Shown in pieces: positions 20,300 to 33,330 of a DNA stretch of 64,000 nt. Position 1 is the stretch's first letter, and the number at the start of each line of letters is the position of its first letter. Source of the stretch: Pseudoscleropodium purum (taxonomy: Eukaryota > Streptophyta > Bryopsida > Hypnales > Brachytheciaceae); the NCBI GenBank assembly GCA_963969395.1, contig OZ017801.1:8623611-8687610 (forward strand), given 5' to 3'. Under the pieces are notes generated by a model. It was not told where the DNA came from. It did not search any database and saw only the letters and a program-made list of their open reading frames with translations. The position numbers were made by a program, and so were the translations under genes.

Positions 20300-23200
20300 T
20301 GTTGGATTTACTAATCAAATTATCTATACAAGAGATTTAATGACAATTGCACAAATTAGACAGCAAGTTTACTACTTCTACACAAATTCAACAATAAGGA
20401 TTCCTTGAAATGGGAAATGAATGAATCCAAAGACTAGACTAAATAAAAAGACAAAGAAGAACGTGGAATGCAATTAAATCAACCCTACTAAAAGCAAGAA
20501 TTTCAAAGTATGTAGATGTTTAGAATGTATGGAAGTATATTCAGTACATGTACCAGTTATAGTTCAAATTGAACCCAAGCAGCTACCGGAATTGTACATC
20601 GGAGGGGACTGAGACCTTGATCGACTTCATTTTTTGCTCAAAGTGACAATGACATCCAAGTTCACTAAATTTTGGTCTAAGGTACTATTTGTTGGGAAAA
20701 GCCTACTAGTAGATGTGTCTTGACTCCTTGTAAACCATTCTTATTGATCAACCCTTGCTCTACATTCACTTCTAGGTGTCTCAAACACAAGAGAAAGACT
20801 ATTCGCTAATCCAATAGCACGTTCAGGTTCTTGTAATTCTATAACTGTTGCTAAGAAAACAAGTTCTACAATAGGCCCAATGAAAGGATAGTATTGTGGA
20901 AGTGTATATTGCACATAAGTTGTAGTACGAGGCTTAAAATATTGTGTTATTTCAATTTGCACTAATGTTTTCTTTGTAATAGTCAACATTTCAATATGCA
21001 AATGTAACCATGTACAAGAAGAAACTTTGAATTACAAATCTACAATCTCACAAATTACAAACATGGAAGGGAACAACATGTATGTACAAGAAGTAAGCTC
21101 CTTGCTAAAACGAAGCACCTCTCTGTGCACAAGCATAATGATTGGAAAAACTACAATTATCTAAATTCTTGTGAAAAGAACAACTAGGATGCTTCAGTCT
21201 CAGGATTATTGAGGAAGGTAATTGCTAGCCATAGATTCCACCTTGCAATAATTTAGCACAAAACAGAAGGCACAGATTACTTCATCTCCAAATTCTCTAA
21301 AGCTCCATAATTTCAGAACCTTGAAATTAGCTTCTAATATATCAGATATCATCATATGGTGCTATAAATCTAAAATTATGTCATATAGCTTGTGCAAGAA
21401 TGGGTTGGCATGAAGTTCATAATAAGAATTCCAAGGTCTTTGCCGGATACAAGAAAAGGCAACCACATTGACATTCCCGCAGTACTTGTATACCTCTAAA
21501 TTCCTGCAAGACAACATATTCTCTCTAAACTTGGTATCCAAAGGAATTTTCAAAAAGAGCTTGAAGCCAGCTATAGTGTGGAGTTCTTTATGTCAGATGG
21601 AAGACTTACAAAAATTAATCTTAAACAATCGCCACCATTGTAGCATAGAGAACGTACAAGTTAACTTTTAGAATGTTTTTGTGCCATGCTTCATAATGTA
21701 GACGTCAACTTAGTTTTATTAGAACGAATTTGTGCTCCATTTTATAAGCACATACATTCATAATTTACATTCATCTATTGGAAGTTTAGATGATAATTGA
21801 ATGATTTATGCAATATTCATTGATGAAAGGGCTGAAAATTGTCAGTGTTTGGTCATTAGACTACTTTTGTTTGCTTTTTGGAGATGAGTTTGATACTCAA
21901 ATAGTCAAGATTGGCCAAATTTAACAAAATAATAGTACTATTACATACTACAAGGTTTTTGAAAGAGCATTTAGAGTTGTAGATATCAACACTAATGTCA
22001 AGTTCAATATATGAACTATTTACCTTTTTTTTCATTCTATTCAAAAAGTTCTCTAAATTGCACTAAACCTATAACCAATTTTCAAAATATAATAGAAATC
22101 CATGTGAGTTGATTTCATATAATAAATTTCTCATGAAGATTTCTATTACTATATTTTACTACACAATATGTATGCAATACATATACAAGAATTGGATTGC
22201 TCAACCAAGAATTGCTTCAATATATAAAGATTTTTTTTCCTATTTGATATTATTCATATTCATTGTTAATGATGCACTATGTATTTGTGAGAATAGAACT
22301 ATTTTCTTTAGTTTTTTTTCTAAATTTGTATAAATCAAGATCTCTTCAAATGATATGAAGATGAAGTACGGTAGATTTTGTTTATTTGTATATTTTTTTC
22401 TATATAAATCTATCATGTATAAAAAAATCTATGATATGTATGTGTGTGTGTGTATATATATATAAAGATGTAGGTAAAGATCTGTGGATCCCTAACATTT
22501 GTTATCTTTAAGGAAGTTTTAGTAATAAAAGAATTGATATACATGTAGATTAAAAAACATACTATAATATGAGTAATTTAGAATCCAAAATAAACTAAAT
22601 TCATAATGTATAAGCTTCTGTTTAGTTCAAATTATTGCATACAAACTACTTTAAGAATGAATATAACTTATAAAATGTCCTTACAATGTTTTAACATAAT
22701 AAGAACTTGAACTAAATAAAAAACTTGCAAACTTTATAAGCCTTAAAGAATATATTTTTTAATGTGGATTTTTCCTATGCTACTAAATTATTTCCTTTTT
22801 AAGAATAATGTTCAAAAATAATACCTAGAACACATTACATGTATATGATTATTTTTAAAATTAAATTAAAACTTGTAATATGATTTGATACAATCAAAAT
22901 AGGTATTTAAAGAAGTTTATTTGAAAATACAACCACATAAAGCTCTTCATATAATTAAAATAAGAATTTATCATGTTGGCATGCTTGCCATTTGAAATGA
23001 TCTTGGTATACAAAAGGACGTTTGAAGATTTTAAATTTCTAATATTTTAATAAACAAAAAATCATTTAATTTCTAATAATAGAGTGATTTTTCACTACAT
23101 CATATCTTTATTATATCACTTTTTTTTATTAAGTAATGGTTGCTTATTCCATCTTTGAAAAAGTTAACCTGCTCTGTTTTAAACAAAATTTCAACCTTAA

Positions 23201-23390
23201 GCTTGTAATATATGTTTCATTCTTCCAAAAAATCACATAAAGACAAACTTATGTTCATATACTAGTCAAAAAGGACAAAAAATAGATTTATTATGTAGAA
23301 TAAGTTTAAAATTGGAAGATTTGAAGAAAATTCTAGTGCAGGAATTTGGTATCTGATCCCTTTTTTTGGTCTATTTGAGTGTAATTTGAT
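20300..23390. other. AT-rich intergenic DNA with scattered short ORFs
   Basis: Two minus-strand open stretches (20,741-21,001, containing IGPIVELVFLATVIELQEPE, and 21,362-21,553) have slightly better composition than background but no recognisable motif. A dinucleotide run (TG then TA) sits at 22,438-22,463. From 22,100 on the DNA is extremely AT-rich and featureless. Confidence 0.4.
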
Positions 23391-23399
23391 CTATGCACG

Positions 23400-25200
23400 A
23401 TAGTACTCAAGCCAACTTCAATGTTATTCGCATTGAGTTTGGGTTAGGGGATCCATCTATTCCAATGGTGAACTGCGAAAAGACTTGTTTGTTCCATTGG
23501 GCAACAAACATGCACAATGGCATACGAAGAAACTAATCGCTAAAGAATTCTAAAAGCAACATATTTGACTTTGCAAGCAATATAAAGATGCAACATTGAT
23601 GTCTAAGGCAAACAAGATGTATCTAGAAATCAAAGCTTGGTGGTATTCTTCTGAAGCCGCATCAGAACCCGCTATTCGTGAATTTAAGGATTGGCTGGCA
23701 TTTTGGCACTTCCATTGTAATCAATGGGGTGCAATCATGGATACGGTATGATTTCTATCTTCATTGTTTGTTTTTCTTTATTATCCTATCTCTTAAACGC
23801 CTTGAATAATAATTTCATTTCATATGGATGCAAAATTTGATAGTAGAAGAGTTAGCAAACATTCCAACATGGAACCTGGTAGAAACAATGCACAACAAAT
23901 GGATGCAAGCTTCTAGGAAGCATGGATCTGACTTGTTTATTGCCACATGTGATGACTGAGTTCAAGCTTTCATGTAGATGATAAATTATAGGTCTTATCT
24001 TAGTGAGGGCCCTTCTAAAAGAGATTTGAAATTTAAGAGGGCCATAGCATCTAGAGATGGAAAAAAATAGCAAATTATGCACTCAATGAGATGCCTAGAA
24101 CAAAAGACGTGTGCACTCAAATTCTACATTTGGAGAGGGAAGAAGTATTTGGATCTAGTAAAAGAAAATTAGATCTTCCAATTGGTTCCAAAGGTGATTC
24201 TCATCTCCCCGACAAGATTAACTTCTCTCATCTCCGGGTTCAATTTAGATTAGGTACTAGTAGAGTGCAACTTGAGTCAGCAGTTCAGGAGTTGGATATA
24301 ATTACACCCCATAGTCAATTTGTTGTAGAAACGGATTTGATACATCAAAATGGCATATAGCAAGAATTTCACACAAGTCAAGAAAACAATGTCATGCCAT
24401 ACAAAAATACACATAGTCAAAATGCAAGCTATTGATTGTTAAGCAAGGTAAACCTACTACTACTCCTATTTAAAGAAGGCAAAAGCATGAATATAAAGGC
24501 ACATCAATTCAAACCAAGGATTTTTGGTTTTGTGTAGACCAAATTGCACGATGCGTTATGGGACCTAAGTGTTTCCATATTCTTACCCGACTTGAGATTC
24601 CTAAAGTCTAGCTTGTTTTTATAAGTACCAATCTTACCCGTACGGAAATCATAGAGTTTGAAGAAACTGGGTTTTGCTTGCAATCTAATATTCCGATGTC
24701 ACCTCGACGTCTTTTCACCTCATCTAGAGTATTCGAGCCTACGTTGTAGAATCATCCTCGACTAGAACATGCTGAAAGAATCCCTTCCATTGAGAATGGC
24801 AAGCCAGTTTGTCAAAATAGTAAGGCACCTATTGAAAATCACTGCAACTAGTGGGAAAGTGCACGGAATGTTATTACAAGTATTACAGAGGTGAACTTCC
24901 TTCCTTGTTCTAAATTCAATGCTATTATTACACTTTTGTATGGGATTGAACCTAACTAGAAGGTTTATAACATCACACTTTCTAATTTTCTATTTTGTAC
25001 TTGTTCATATTATGGAGGTATGAATAGAACCTCCATTGGAAAACGTAGCATGTACATAAACTACAAACACCTTTATTACATCTTTCGTTACTTCTGCAAA
25101 CTAGATTATAAGATGGATACATTCTACTACGCTCCTACTTTTAGCTTTGATGAAGTTAAGCAAGTGCTTCTTGTTGCTGAAATCATCAAGACTTGCTAAT
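23400..25200 (+). pseudogene. Degenerate transposase-like gene, SWIM-like C-terminal part
   Basis: Plus-strand coding runs in pieces broken by stops. Near 23,470 there is CEKTCLFHWATNMH. At 23,610-23,750 there is EIKAWWYSSEAASEPAIREF, then DWLAFWHFHCNQWGAIMDT. At 23,830-24,090 there is ANIPTWNLVETMHNKWMQAS, then DLFIATCDD. At 24,900-25,200 there is FNAIITLLYGIEPN, LSNFLFCTCSYYGGMNRTS, MYINYKHLYYIFRYFCKLDY and APTFSFDEVKQVLL. The late C-T-C ... Y-K-H order suggests a decayed SWIM-type zinc site, as in MULE-like transposases. Many stops and at least one frameshift show it is dead. The similarity is remembered, not computed. Confidence 0.5.
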
Positions 25201-27985
25201 GAGTAATTTAATTGACAAATATTAGTATGATATGAAGTAGATAGGTAGTATCAATATAATATCTTCAAAATCCCCAAAATGCAAATAGCAAAATCTTATA
25301 TTTATATTCCAATGTGTATTCCCTTTTGCAATAAAAGAATATTTTACTATATATATAATTTTGCATATCCTATGATATTTACATTACATTTGTCTTCTTC
25401 TCATCCTTAGATTTAATTCTATATTATTTGTACTTTACTTGATCAATCCACCTTGGGACAACTTCTGAGACATGATATAAATTTCAAAACACCCAATAGC
25501 TATATAGCACCAATTTTCCAAGGACTTGATCTAAAACCGACAATCATGGGTCTTGTGATAGTAAGTCAAATTCACCTAAATTCACTTAATTTTGTTGAAA
25601 AAACATTATACTTTTGATTTTTAAACAAATAAAATTAGAAATTACATCATATTCTAAATTTCTAGGCTCTAGGCTCATACAATCCCTACTCACCGCCCTC
25701 AAGCTCATACTCACATGCTCATATGCTAGCATTGTTGCACTAGAGGTGCACCATTTGCACATACCTTCACCAAATTATGGCAAATTTTGAGTGTTTATTT
25801 ACCCACCTTTGATAAATTAGCAATTACAACTAAATTTGATGTTTAGGGTTGGTTTCTATCCTAATAGGTGTGGGTGTTATATTTCCACCTTTGGAATAAA
25901 GTATATACAACTAGGTTTTAGTTGACTTGTAGTAGTAAAATACCAATAGGTGTGTAACAACATGCAATTCAATTATGCCTTCCAAGCAATAGATCTTTTT
26001 TTGTTTGTTCTACCTAAACTTTCCTTGAAGGGATTGCTAACCAAATTCAAAGAGTTAATAAAAGAGGCCTATTTTGGCTACGACAAGTTGACAATCGAAA
26101 CTCAGAGCCAATAAGGGTTAGTCAAATGGAAAGATTAAGTAGCCTCAGTTGTAGGGCTGAATTTTTCCTTTCGAAAATCATAAAGAAATACCAAATTGAC
26201 CTAATTCTCTACAAGATATTTGCAAATGAAGTTTGATACTAAAATTGCCTTCTAAAACTTCATCTGCCAATTTCTAGCAATCTAACTACGAAAATTCACT
26301 TCTGATTTTTGGATTATTTTTTATTTTTTATTTCCTAATTCAATTCTGAGTTTGACTTGGTTTGGTCAACTTAGGTTGACTTTCATCCAAATCGCACCTA
26401 CTTTTGTTGAGCTTCATTCTATTCTAATTTGTTCAATATTCTTCCAATTCTTATGAATAAACTAAATTTGAAATCTTGAAAATATTTTCTTTGAGATTCC
26501 ACCTTTAATTTATCCTTTGGTTATATTTGACCTAGTTGGTAAATTCTTATTTGTTCTTATTACTTTGGATAATTTTGGGTTTTACTTTTACTTCTAGTGT
26601 TAAATGGTTTTATCTTTTTACGTTCTACTTCTAATTTTTTTAAAGGTAGAACTTCTTATTTTTTTCCCCCTTGATAAATTTTATTTACAAAGGAATTTTG
26701 ACCATTAACCAACACATCAAAAGTCTTTTGTAATTTCTTTTTATCGTGAAATTTTAAAATTATGTTTACTTTACCTTTTGACTTATATTTTAATTCTAGA
26801 ATATAAGATTTCTAAAATATTCTTTGAAATATTCTTTTGGATGATTTTCTATTTTCATCTTCTTTTAATTGTTGTTTTTCATCCAATACAAATTTTAGTA
26901 AATTTTGACTACTTTTGATATTTGGATAATTTTTAATAACTATGGTAATTTTTAACTTCTCTAAGGCTTACCTTTAGGGTTTTGAGCTTCTATGTTTTAA
27001 TCCTATTTTTAGTTTATTCAAGCATGAATCATTATTCTAATGTTTTTGATGAAAATTCAAGAAGTTTGGAATAAGAATATCAATGCCTAACCTCAATTTC
27101 CATAATCCCGTTAGTGTTAATGATAATTTGTCCTTCATTATGCTCTCCTTCAACCTCTGTGTCGATTTTTTGGTATTATGATGTTGTATGGTTGTATCTT
27201 TATGGCAATTGAATATGCCTGAATTTCATCTTTCCACTCCCTTCTTTCTTTTCCTTGTAATCTATGTCTTTCTAATGTTTTTTTCCCTCTTAGATGTTTT
27301 TATGGAATAAAACTCTACCAAATCCTACCAAATCTAATTTCCAAATGCTTTGCTAATTTGGTTTAGGAATCAAACAATGACTTAAAACAAACTTCCCTAA
27401 CTTCTTTCAACTAATAACTAAATTCTAGAATATCCTTAAAAGGCCAACATTCCATTCTTTTGTCTTTCTTTTTTGTCCTACATCCAAATTCAACCTTTAA
27501 CAAATGTCAACTTATTCCTAATGAATGGCTAAGCTTCTCTTAGTCTCTCTTTTGCCCTCTAATACTTCAATTCCCAATCTTAAAGTTCATTCTACTTCCT
27601 TGACTTCAAGTCCTAAGTGTATAAGACACTTTGTATAAGAGTATTGAGGTTTGTTTTGGTACGTAGGTGGTAGAATTGTGATTTTGGAGCCCTCTAAGTG
27701 TAGAAAGACAGGTTGGAAACGACCTACATCAATGAACTAAGGGAACCTAGTGTAAACAAGAGAGATTTAGTACTAATTTAAATCAATTTGTAAATTGATT
27801 ATATTTTGCCTTCTTAATTGTTGACCTCACTTTTGGTGTTCAAGGAAACTTTGAAATTTGATTTAAAGCTAGTCCAACACTTGTCCAATGTTTTGATTTT
27901 CCCATAAAATGATTTTTTAGATCAATAAAAATCAAAATTGAGGCCCTTAGGAATCCTCCCATTGAATTTGCAAATACTATCAATT
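25200..27985. other. AT-rich gene-free DNA, pyrimidine-biased on + strand
   Basis: No ORF of note. From about 26,300 to 27,600 the plus strand is strongly T-rich with short runs of T and CTT/TTC, a strand bias that ends near 28 kb. I see no terminal or tandem repeats here. Confidence 0.4.
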
Positions 27986-28260
27986 AGCTACTTGAACACT
28001 ATTGTACTAGTGCTTGAACACTTATTGTACAGGTTGTACCAGTACTTGAATGCTAGTTTGTACTAGTGTTTGAACGCTACTGTATTGGTATTGACCCTTC
28101 CAATACCTGTTGGGTCGGTTTTCAACCGACTGGAGGTGGTCAAATGGCTAGTTGTATAGGTGCTTGAATACTGCCTTGTACTAGTGCTTGAATGTTATTG
28201 TATTAGTGTTGATCCCTACCGATACTTGACTAGACTGGTTCTCAACTAACTAAAGGGTGG
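27985..28260. repeat. Degenerate tandem repeat, about 118-bp units built from a 25-30-bp motif
   Basis: The motif TACTTGAA(C/T)RCT followed by TTGTACTAGTG recurs at irregular spacing of about 22-35 bp. Two longer units, about 28,035-28,150 and 28,160-28,275, align along their length: both go from GCTTGAAT through GTATT(G/A)GT(A/G)TTGA to GGTT(T/C)TCAAC. Confidence 0.6.
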
Positions 28261-28794
28261 TTAGCTGATTGCCTACTTGGCTGCTTGCATGGATTTAAGA
28301 TTTCTGGTTTTTTCAAACCAAAATATGGCAATTGTTGCCAAATTGGGTTTTCTAAATTCAAACCTTAGTCTCTCTATGAAAATCCTTTACTCTAATAAAA
28401 CATGAAAATTCTAAGGGGGAGTAAAGCTTTGCCATCGACGGGCTTAAGCCCATATTTTGGAGGATAATACAAAGTTAAACAAACTTTAAAAAGTGATATT
28501 GAAGATGATAGCGTCACCATATTAGAAGAATTAACTTCAAATTTGGGAACACTTTTGCGAGAATTCTGTTATACAGTGTTGAGGAGAGAGAATTTGGCTT
28601 AGAAAAACGTGTAGTTTCTAACTACAATTAGAATTGATTCAAGACATGAAGAAACCCATAACCAAATAGAAATAAAATTCAAACAATATACGTCAAATAC
28701 AGCGTCTCCATTCAAATAAAATACATATGAACAATACATGTATTGATATACATACTTGTATAATATTTGAAGTTGTATAAATACTTGTAGAATT

Positions 28795-29560
28795 CTGGAG
28801 GGGTTGTAGATATCTGTGTTAGCTTTTCAAAAAGCTATTACACTCTTTATTTGGAGTTTTGGAGCAACTTGGCACTCACTTGACTATCCATTTTTTATGA
28901 TCGTCTGAAGTTTCTTTTTCTCAAATCAAAGGCAACTTGACACGACTGCACTTCCAAATTCATATCTCTTACTATATAATTTCAAACTGAGCATGTGATA
29001 ACTTTTTGGAAAACTAACACAAATATCTACAATTTTTTCAAAATTCAATTCAAAATAAGATACTATCCATCTTTTATAGTGTGCTGAAGTTGATTCTCTC
29101 AATTTCGGCAGCAATTCTACACCCTCATACTCTTAGCACCATATCTTTTACTATACAACTTCAAATGAAGTGTGTGATAGCTTTTTAAAAAGCTAACACA
29201 AGAATATATAGTTTCTCTAAAACTAAACTAAAACAAAAATATTTTCCATAAGTTATAGGTGGTCAAAGTTCTCTCTCTTCAATTCAAAAGCAGCTCATCA
29301 CTACTTTGCTTCCAAGTGTATAACTTTCACTCTACAACTCCAAATCAAGTGTCTGATAGCTTTTTGAAAATCTAACACAAGTATATACAATAACTCTAAG
29401 AATCAACTAAAACAAAAATATTTTCTATAACTTATAGGCTCTTAGAGATTCTGCCCTCAAACTTCATGATAAATAAACCCCTTTTATTCCTTCAAGCATA
29501 ACTTTCATATAAAAACTTCAAATCAAGCAAGTGATAGGAATTTGGAATTATAAAAAGAAG
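28795..29560. repeat. 179-bp satellite-like tandem array with an inverted unit at its edge
   Basis: The phrase GATAGCTTTTTGAAAA with CTAACACAAGTATA recurs at about 28,995, 29,174, 29,354 and, fading, 29,532. Unit starts fall near 28,885, 29,064, 29,243 and 29,422, giving a steady period of 179 bp over about 3.7 copies. Left of the array (about 28,795-28,880) the same core stands in reverse (GTTAGCTTTTCAAAAAGCTA ... TTTGGAGTT). No coding potential. Confidence 0.75.
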
Positions 29561-30400
29561 ATGAATAGACTCTCAAAATTTCATTACAAAATTTATAAAA
29601 CTTCACATGTTACGTCTCTCCAAACCCACGACTCTCCTAAGCAAACTATGAGGAGGAAGAAAAAGACTCTTCCACCTCATCCTCCATCTTCTCCACCTAA
29701 ACAAGTAAATTTCTCCAAACAAGCCACATGAACCACATTTCATCCATTGGCTAACTCCTTTCTACTCTATCCACATCCCTATATGAATTAAAATCAATTA
29801 AAAGAAAGGTAAAACAAACTTCACCTTTCATTTTAATAATTTCTAACACATAAAGTAAGTTTCAAAATATCTTTCTAAATGAAAATAAATGAACTATGAT
29901 CAAATTAATGTCTAACAAAGGTAAATAAAATAAAATATCAAAAAAAATATCAATTCAATTGCCTTTTAATACTTTTTAAAAAACCCTCCAATTTGACATA
30001 TAATTATACATTTTTACATAATAAAAGCATTCACAATGCGACAACAAGGACGATTGAGAATCTTGGATCCAATCCAAGACTTTTCCAATTGACTTCAAAC
30101 AATACTTTTGAGAGTTTCCCTTGGGACAATAACTTGAGTTTTCTGTGTAGTGGCATAACACTACTTTTTAGCCTAAACTCAAAAGTTGGTAGAAAGTTAA
30201 AGTTTCTGGTTAGAAAGAACACAAACACTTAAACAATCATAATATATAAGACTTTCAAGGATAGCAATAAACATCACCTTTCAAATGACTCAAATGATTC
30301 AATGACTCACAATAGACCACAAATTCCAATGTGAGACTTCAAGGGGAGATTTGCAACAATGATGTTATGAAATCTCTCTCCGAAAATCCTTAAGCAAAAT
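29560..30400. other. AT-rich DNA after the array
   Basis: A 66-codon open stretch at 29,531-29,731 has a basic, proline-rich end (MRRKKKTLPPHPPSSPPKQ) but no supporting context. Otherwise nothing recognised. Confidence 0.35.
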
Positions 30401-31450
30401 TAGTTAGTAGACCTAATACAATAATCAACAATTCAAAACTAAAGTATTCAAAAACACAAACAAAGGATAGCAATACTCAAATGGACCCCAACGTTCTTTG
30501 AAGTAGGCAAAAGACACAAAAGAAAGCTTGAAAACCACAAGCAAAATGCTCAATTGCAAAAAAAATGAGAGTTTTTTGGCAAATGCCAAAAATTCAAACA
30601 ATATAGCTACAAGTGACCAAATACTAAAAGAAAAAGGGTGCAAGGAGAGAGGAGGTGAGGACCTTTTATACTTTTTCAAGGCTCCCGAACCTTCTCAAAT
30701 TACATACAACTATTCCTATATAAAATCAAATTAACATCAAATCAAAATTCTATACTACTACTGAGATCATTCTACCTTTGGAGAAATGCTTAAAATTCAA
30801 AACCAATTGCGCTATTGTCTTTGGAAGGTCCTAATTAGTCTTTAAAGCCTCCTATCTCCTACTTTTCAAACTATTTTGCAAGCAAAAGCCAGCAAATTAT
30901 AAACCTGTAAAAAGGTAGAAAATCCAAATATTGAAGTTTGCCTTTTCTCAAGGTTTTGACTAATTGAGATTGTTTGGAAGGTCTAAAATAGTAAGAAAAG
31001 AGTCCAAGTTGACTCTATTTGGACATCGTATGCACTTGGTACATCGGTCAATCCATCAAATGTTTTTAAAAACCATTAAAATTCAATGTTGCCACCAATT
31101 CTAGGACTTGTTGGTGTCGGAATGTCTTGAAATTTGTCTAGACAATTATTTAAGCTAAAACACACTATCCTAATTTTAAGTGGAATTTTACCACTACCCT
31201 GATAATTTCTATGAATTTTTAGTTGCCAATAAACATAGTTGACTTCCTATGGAGTCATCTTTTGTAATCCAAAAAATTATGAAACTTTTTAGGCAACCTC
31301 TAGGAAACTTCCAAATGATGACTACAAGCTTATATATTTACTTGCATCAAATGTAGAGAGGTCTAAATTCTTCACCTCTTATATTTAATTCCTCTAAAAA
31401 GAAATCATTTCCATACAAGGGGATTTTCATAAAACCGACTTTGCCATTGA
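30400..31450 (-). repeat. LTR-like repeat, copy A
   Basis: Read on the minus strand it runs from GTATGGAAATGAT (about 31,415), through a conserved block around 31,060-31,300 (CGGAATGTCTTGAAATTTG on the plus strand), to a TATA-like GTATAAAAGGTCC near 30,665 and a T-rich leader. Copies B and C share the same order of blocks, so the similarity extends over about a kilobase. No ORF. Exact termini could not be fixed. Confidence 0.5.
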
Positions 31451-33330
31451 GCTCTTGACATGTTTTTATATTGTTACACCTTCCTCCAATCTTTAATGCG
31501 CATTCTTCATGAATTGGTGGATTTGAGTAAATCTAATAACAATTCTAAAATAAGCATCTTCTATGACTTTGTCTACTAGAACTCAAATCTATCTCAAACT
31601 CCTTATCGATATACTAGACACCTATTTAAACATTGAAAATAATAAATGAAAGTACTTTAGACTACTTTTGGATTTTTTTTAAAATAACACACTGTAATTG
31701 TAGGAACTTCTACTATATGATATTACGACACTTTGTAAGTCTTTTGGACTAAAAAAGGTTATAAGGAATGAGTGAAAACAAAAAAAAAATTCAAAGGCCT
31801 AGATAACAACTACTAGGCTCACAATAGATGACTAGCATCAATTCATTGTGCATTTCAAAAACTGAATCTTTTCAAAGTTCCTAAAATGTAAAAGTCTGCT
31901 AAGAAATTTTCTAAACTACCTTATTTGTGAGTTCAATGCTAACCAACCCTAATTCTTTAGGCTACTGTGTTTTTCTACTAAAAGTAATTCTATCCTAGAC
32001 CTACCATTTCTAAATTTTAGCTCAGGTCATGCCATTTTCAAAAACATAAAATTCATGAAAATTGAACATTCCTACAAGAAGCTATGGCCAAATGAAGTTT
32101 AGCGACTACGAGGCTAACCAAATTTCATCCACCTCTTTCAACCCTCTTCTTGATCCAAATGACCTTCAAATTTGGACCCTAACTTTAGGTGGCTAACTTC
32201 TATCTAAGTTCCAAGTTGATATTTGGATGGATGATTTCTAGTTAACTTCATCCATCCATAACCTAAACTTCATATGCTCAAACATTGCTCATTACAAGTC
32301 AGTTTTAGATTTATTTTATCTTTTTGGACTCCTCTAGGCCTATACTCCACAATTCTATAGCTTAAATTGACCTAACTTTTCAACATGAAGGTGTTCCCTA
32401 GTTCTAGGCCACGACCTTAATTGGTAAATGTTAATTATGGTAATTGAAAATGGGAAGAAGGGCCTAATGGCCTACCTCTAAACTTGCTAATTAAATTAAT
32501 TTTGTTCAAGTTTGTAAGTCAAAGCTCTGCTGTCAATTGAATTTCTACATCCAACCTAAGACTTAGACTTAAGGGGGATTCAAAGCTTTAACTCCCCCCC
32601 CCCCCCCCCCCCGATGGAAACTACAATTATACGTGTAAAATTAGAACAAGGTTAGTTGATTAGGGCATATCTTAAGACATAGGTAGTAACTTATATTAGT
32701 AGAAAACGGTTTGTACAAGACTAATAATTCAAAACTTAAAGAAAAAAGCCCCCTCAAAGTAGCATCATCAAGGCATGGTGGGAAGTTGCTTTAGGATTAC
32801 TACAAGGACAATTAGAAGACCAAAACTCAGAATTCAAGGCTAGAGGCCCCCCAAAGCAGCATCACCTAGGTACGATAGAAGATTGCTTTAGGATTAGTAC
32901 AATTAGACACTCAAAGTTCCAATAACTTAGTTCCAAGCAACTCAAGGACAAAAGACTTCGAGCCAAATAAAAAGACACAACTCACACAAGGTACAAAGGG
33001 ACCTACAAAATAACAGACTATAGCTTTGTTGTATGGTGGATTTGCACCATATATCACAAAAACAAACTAATAACTAGACTTTTAGAAAATTGATTCTAAC
33101 CTAACTTCTCTCTAAATGACACCACACTTAGTGAAAGACTTTAAGACTTTCAGTTCTCATCCCAAACCGCTCCAAATGACACTACACGTAGTATTCAAAG
33201 AGTGAGTATAAGATCACAAAATCAAAAGGAAGCAAACAAAAGTACAAGAACAATGCTCAAAACACCAAAGAGAAATACCAAATAAGGCTCAAATAGCTAG
33301 TAATAGCTCAAAGGCTCAAGTACTTAGAAT
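31450..33330. other. DNA between LTR-like copies A and B, with a 98-bp duplication and a C tract
   Basis: No retroelement coding domain (gag, protease, RT, integrase) was seen, so if A and B are paired LTRs the interior is gutted. A segment starting CCCCTCAAAGTAGCATCATC near 32,749 is repeated about 98 bp later (CCCCCCAAAGCAGCATCACC near 32,847), each followed by TTGCTTTAGGATTA. A run of 19 C lies at 32,594-32,612. Confidence 0.45.

Noticed and set aside
32594..32612. C19 tract as a possible quadruplex or assembly mark
   Set aside because: One homopolymer run does not support either, and its length is likely inaccurate.
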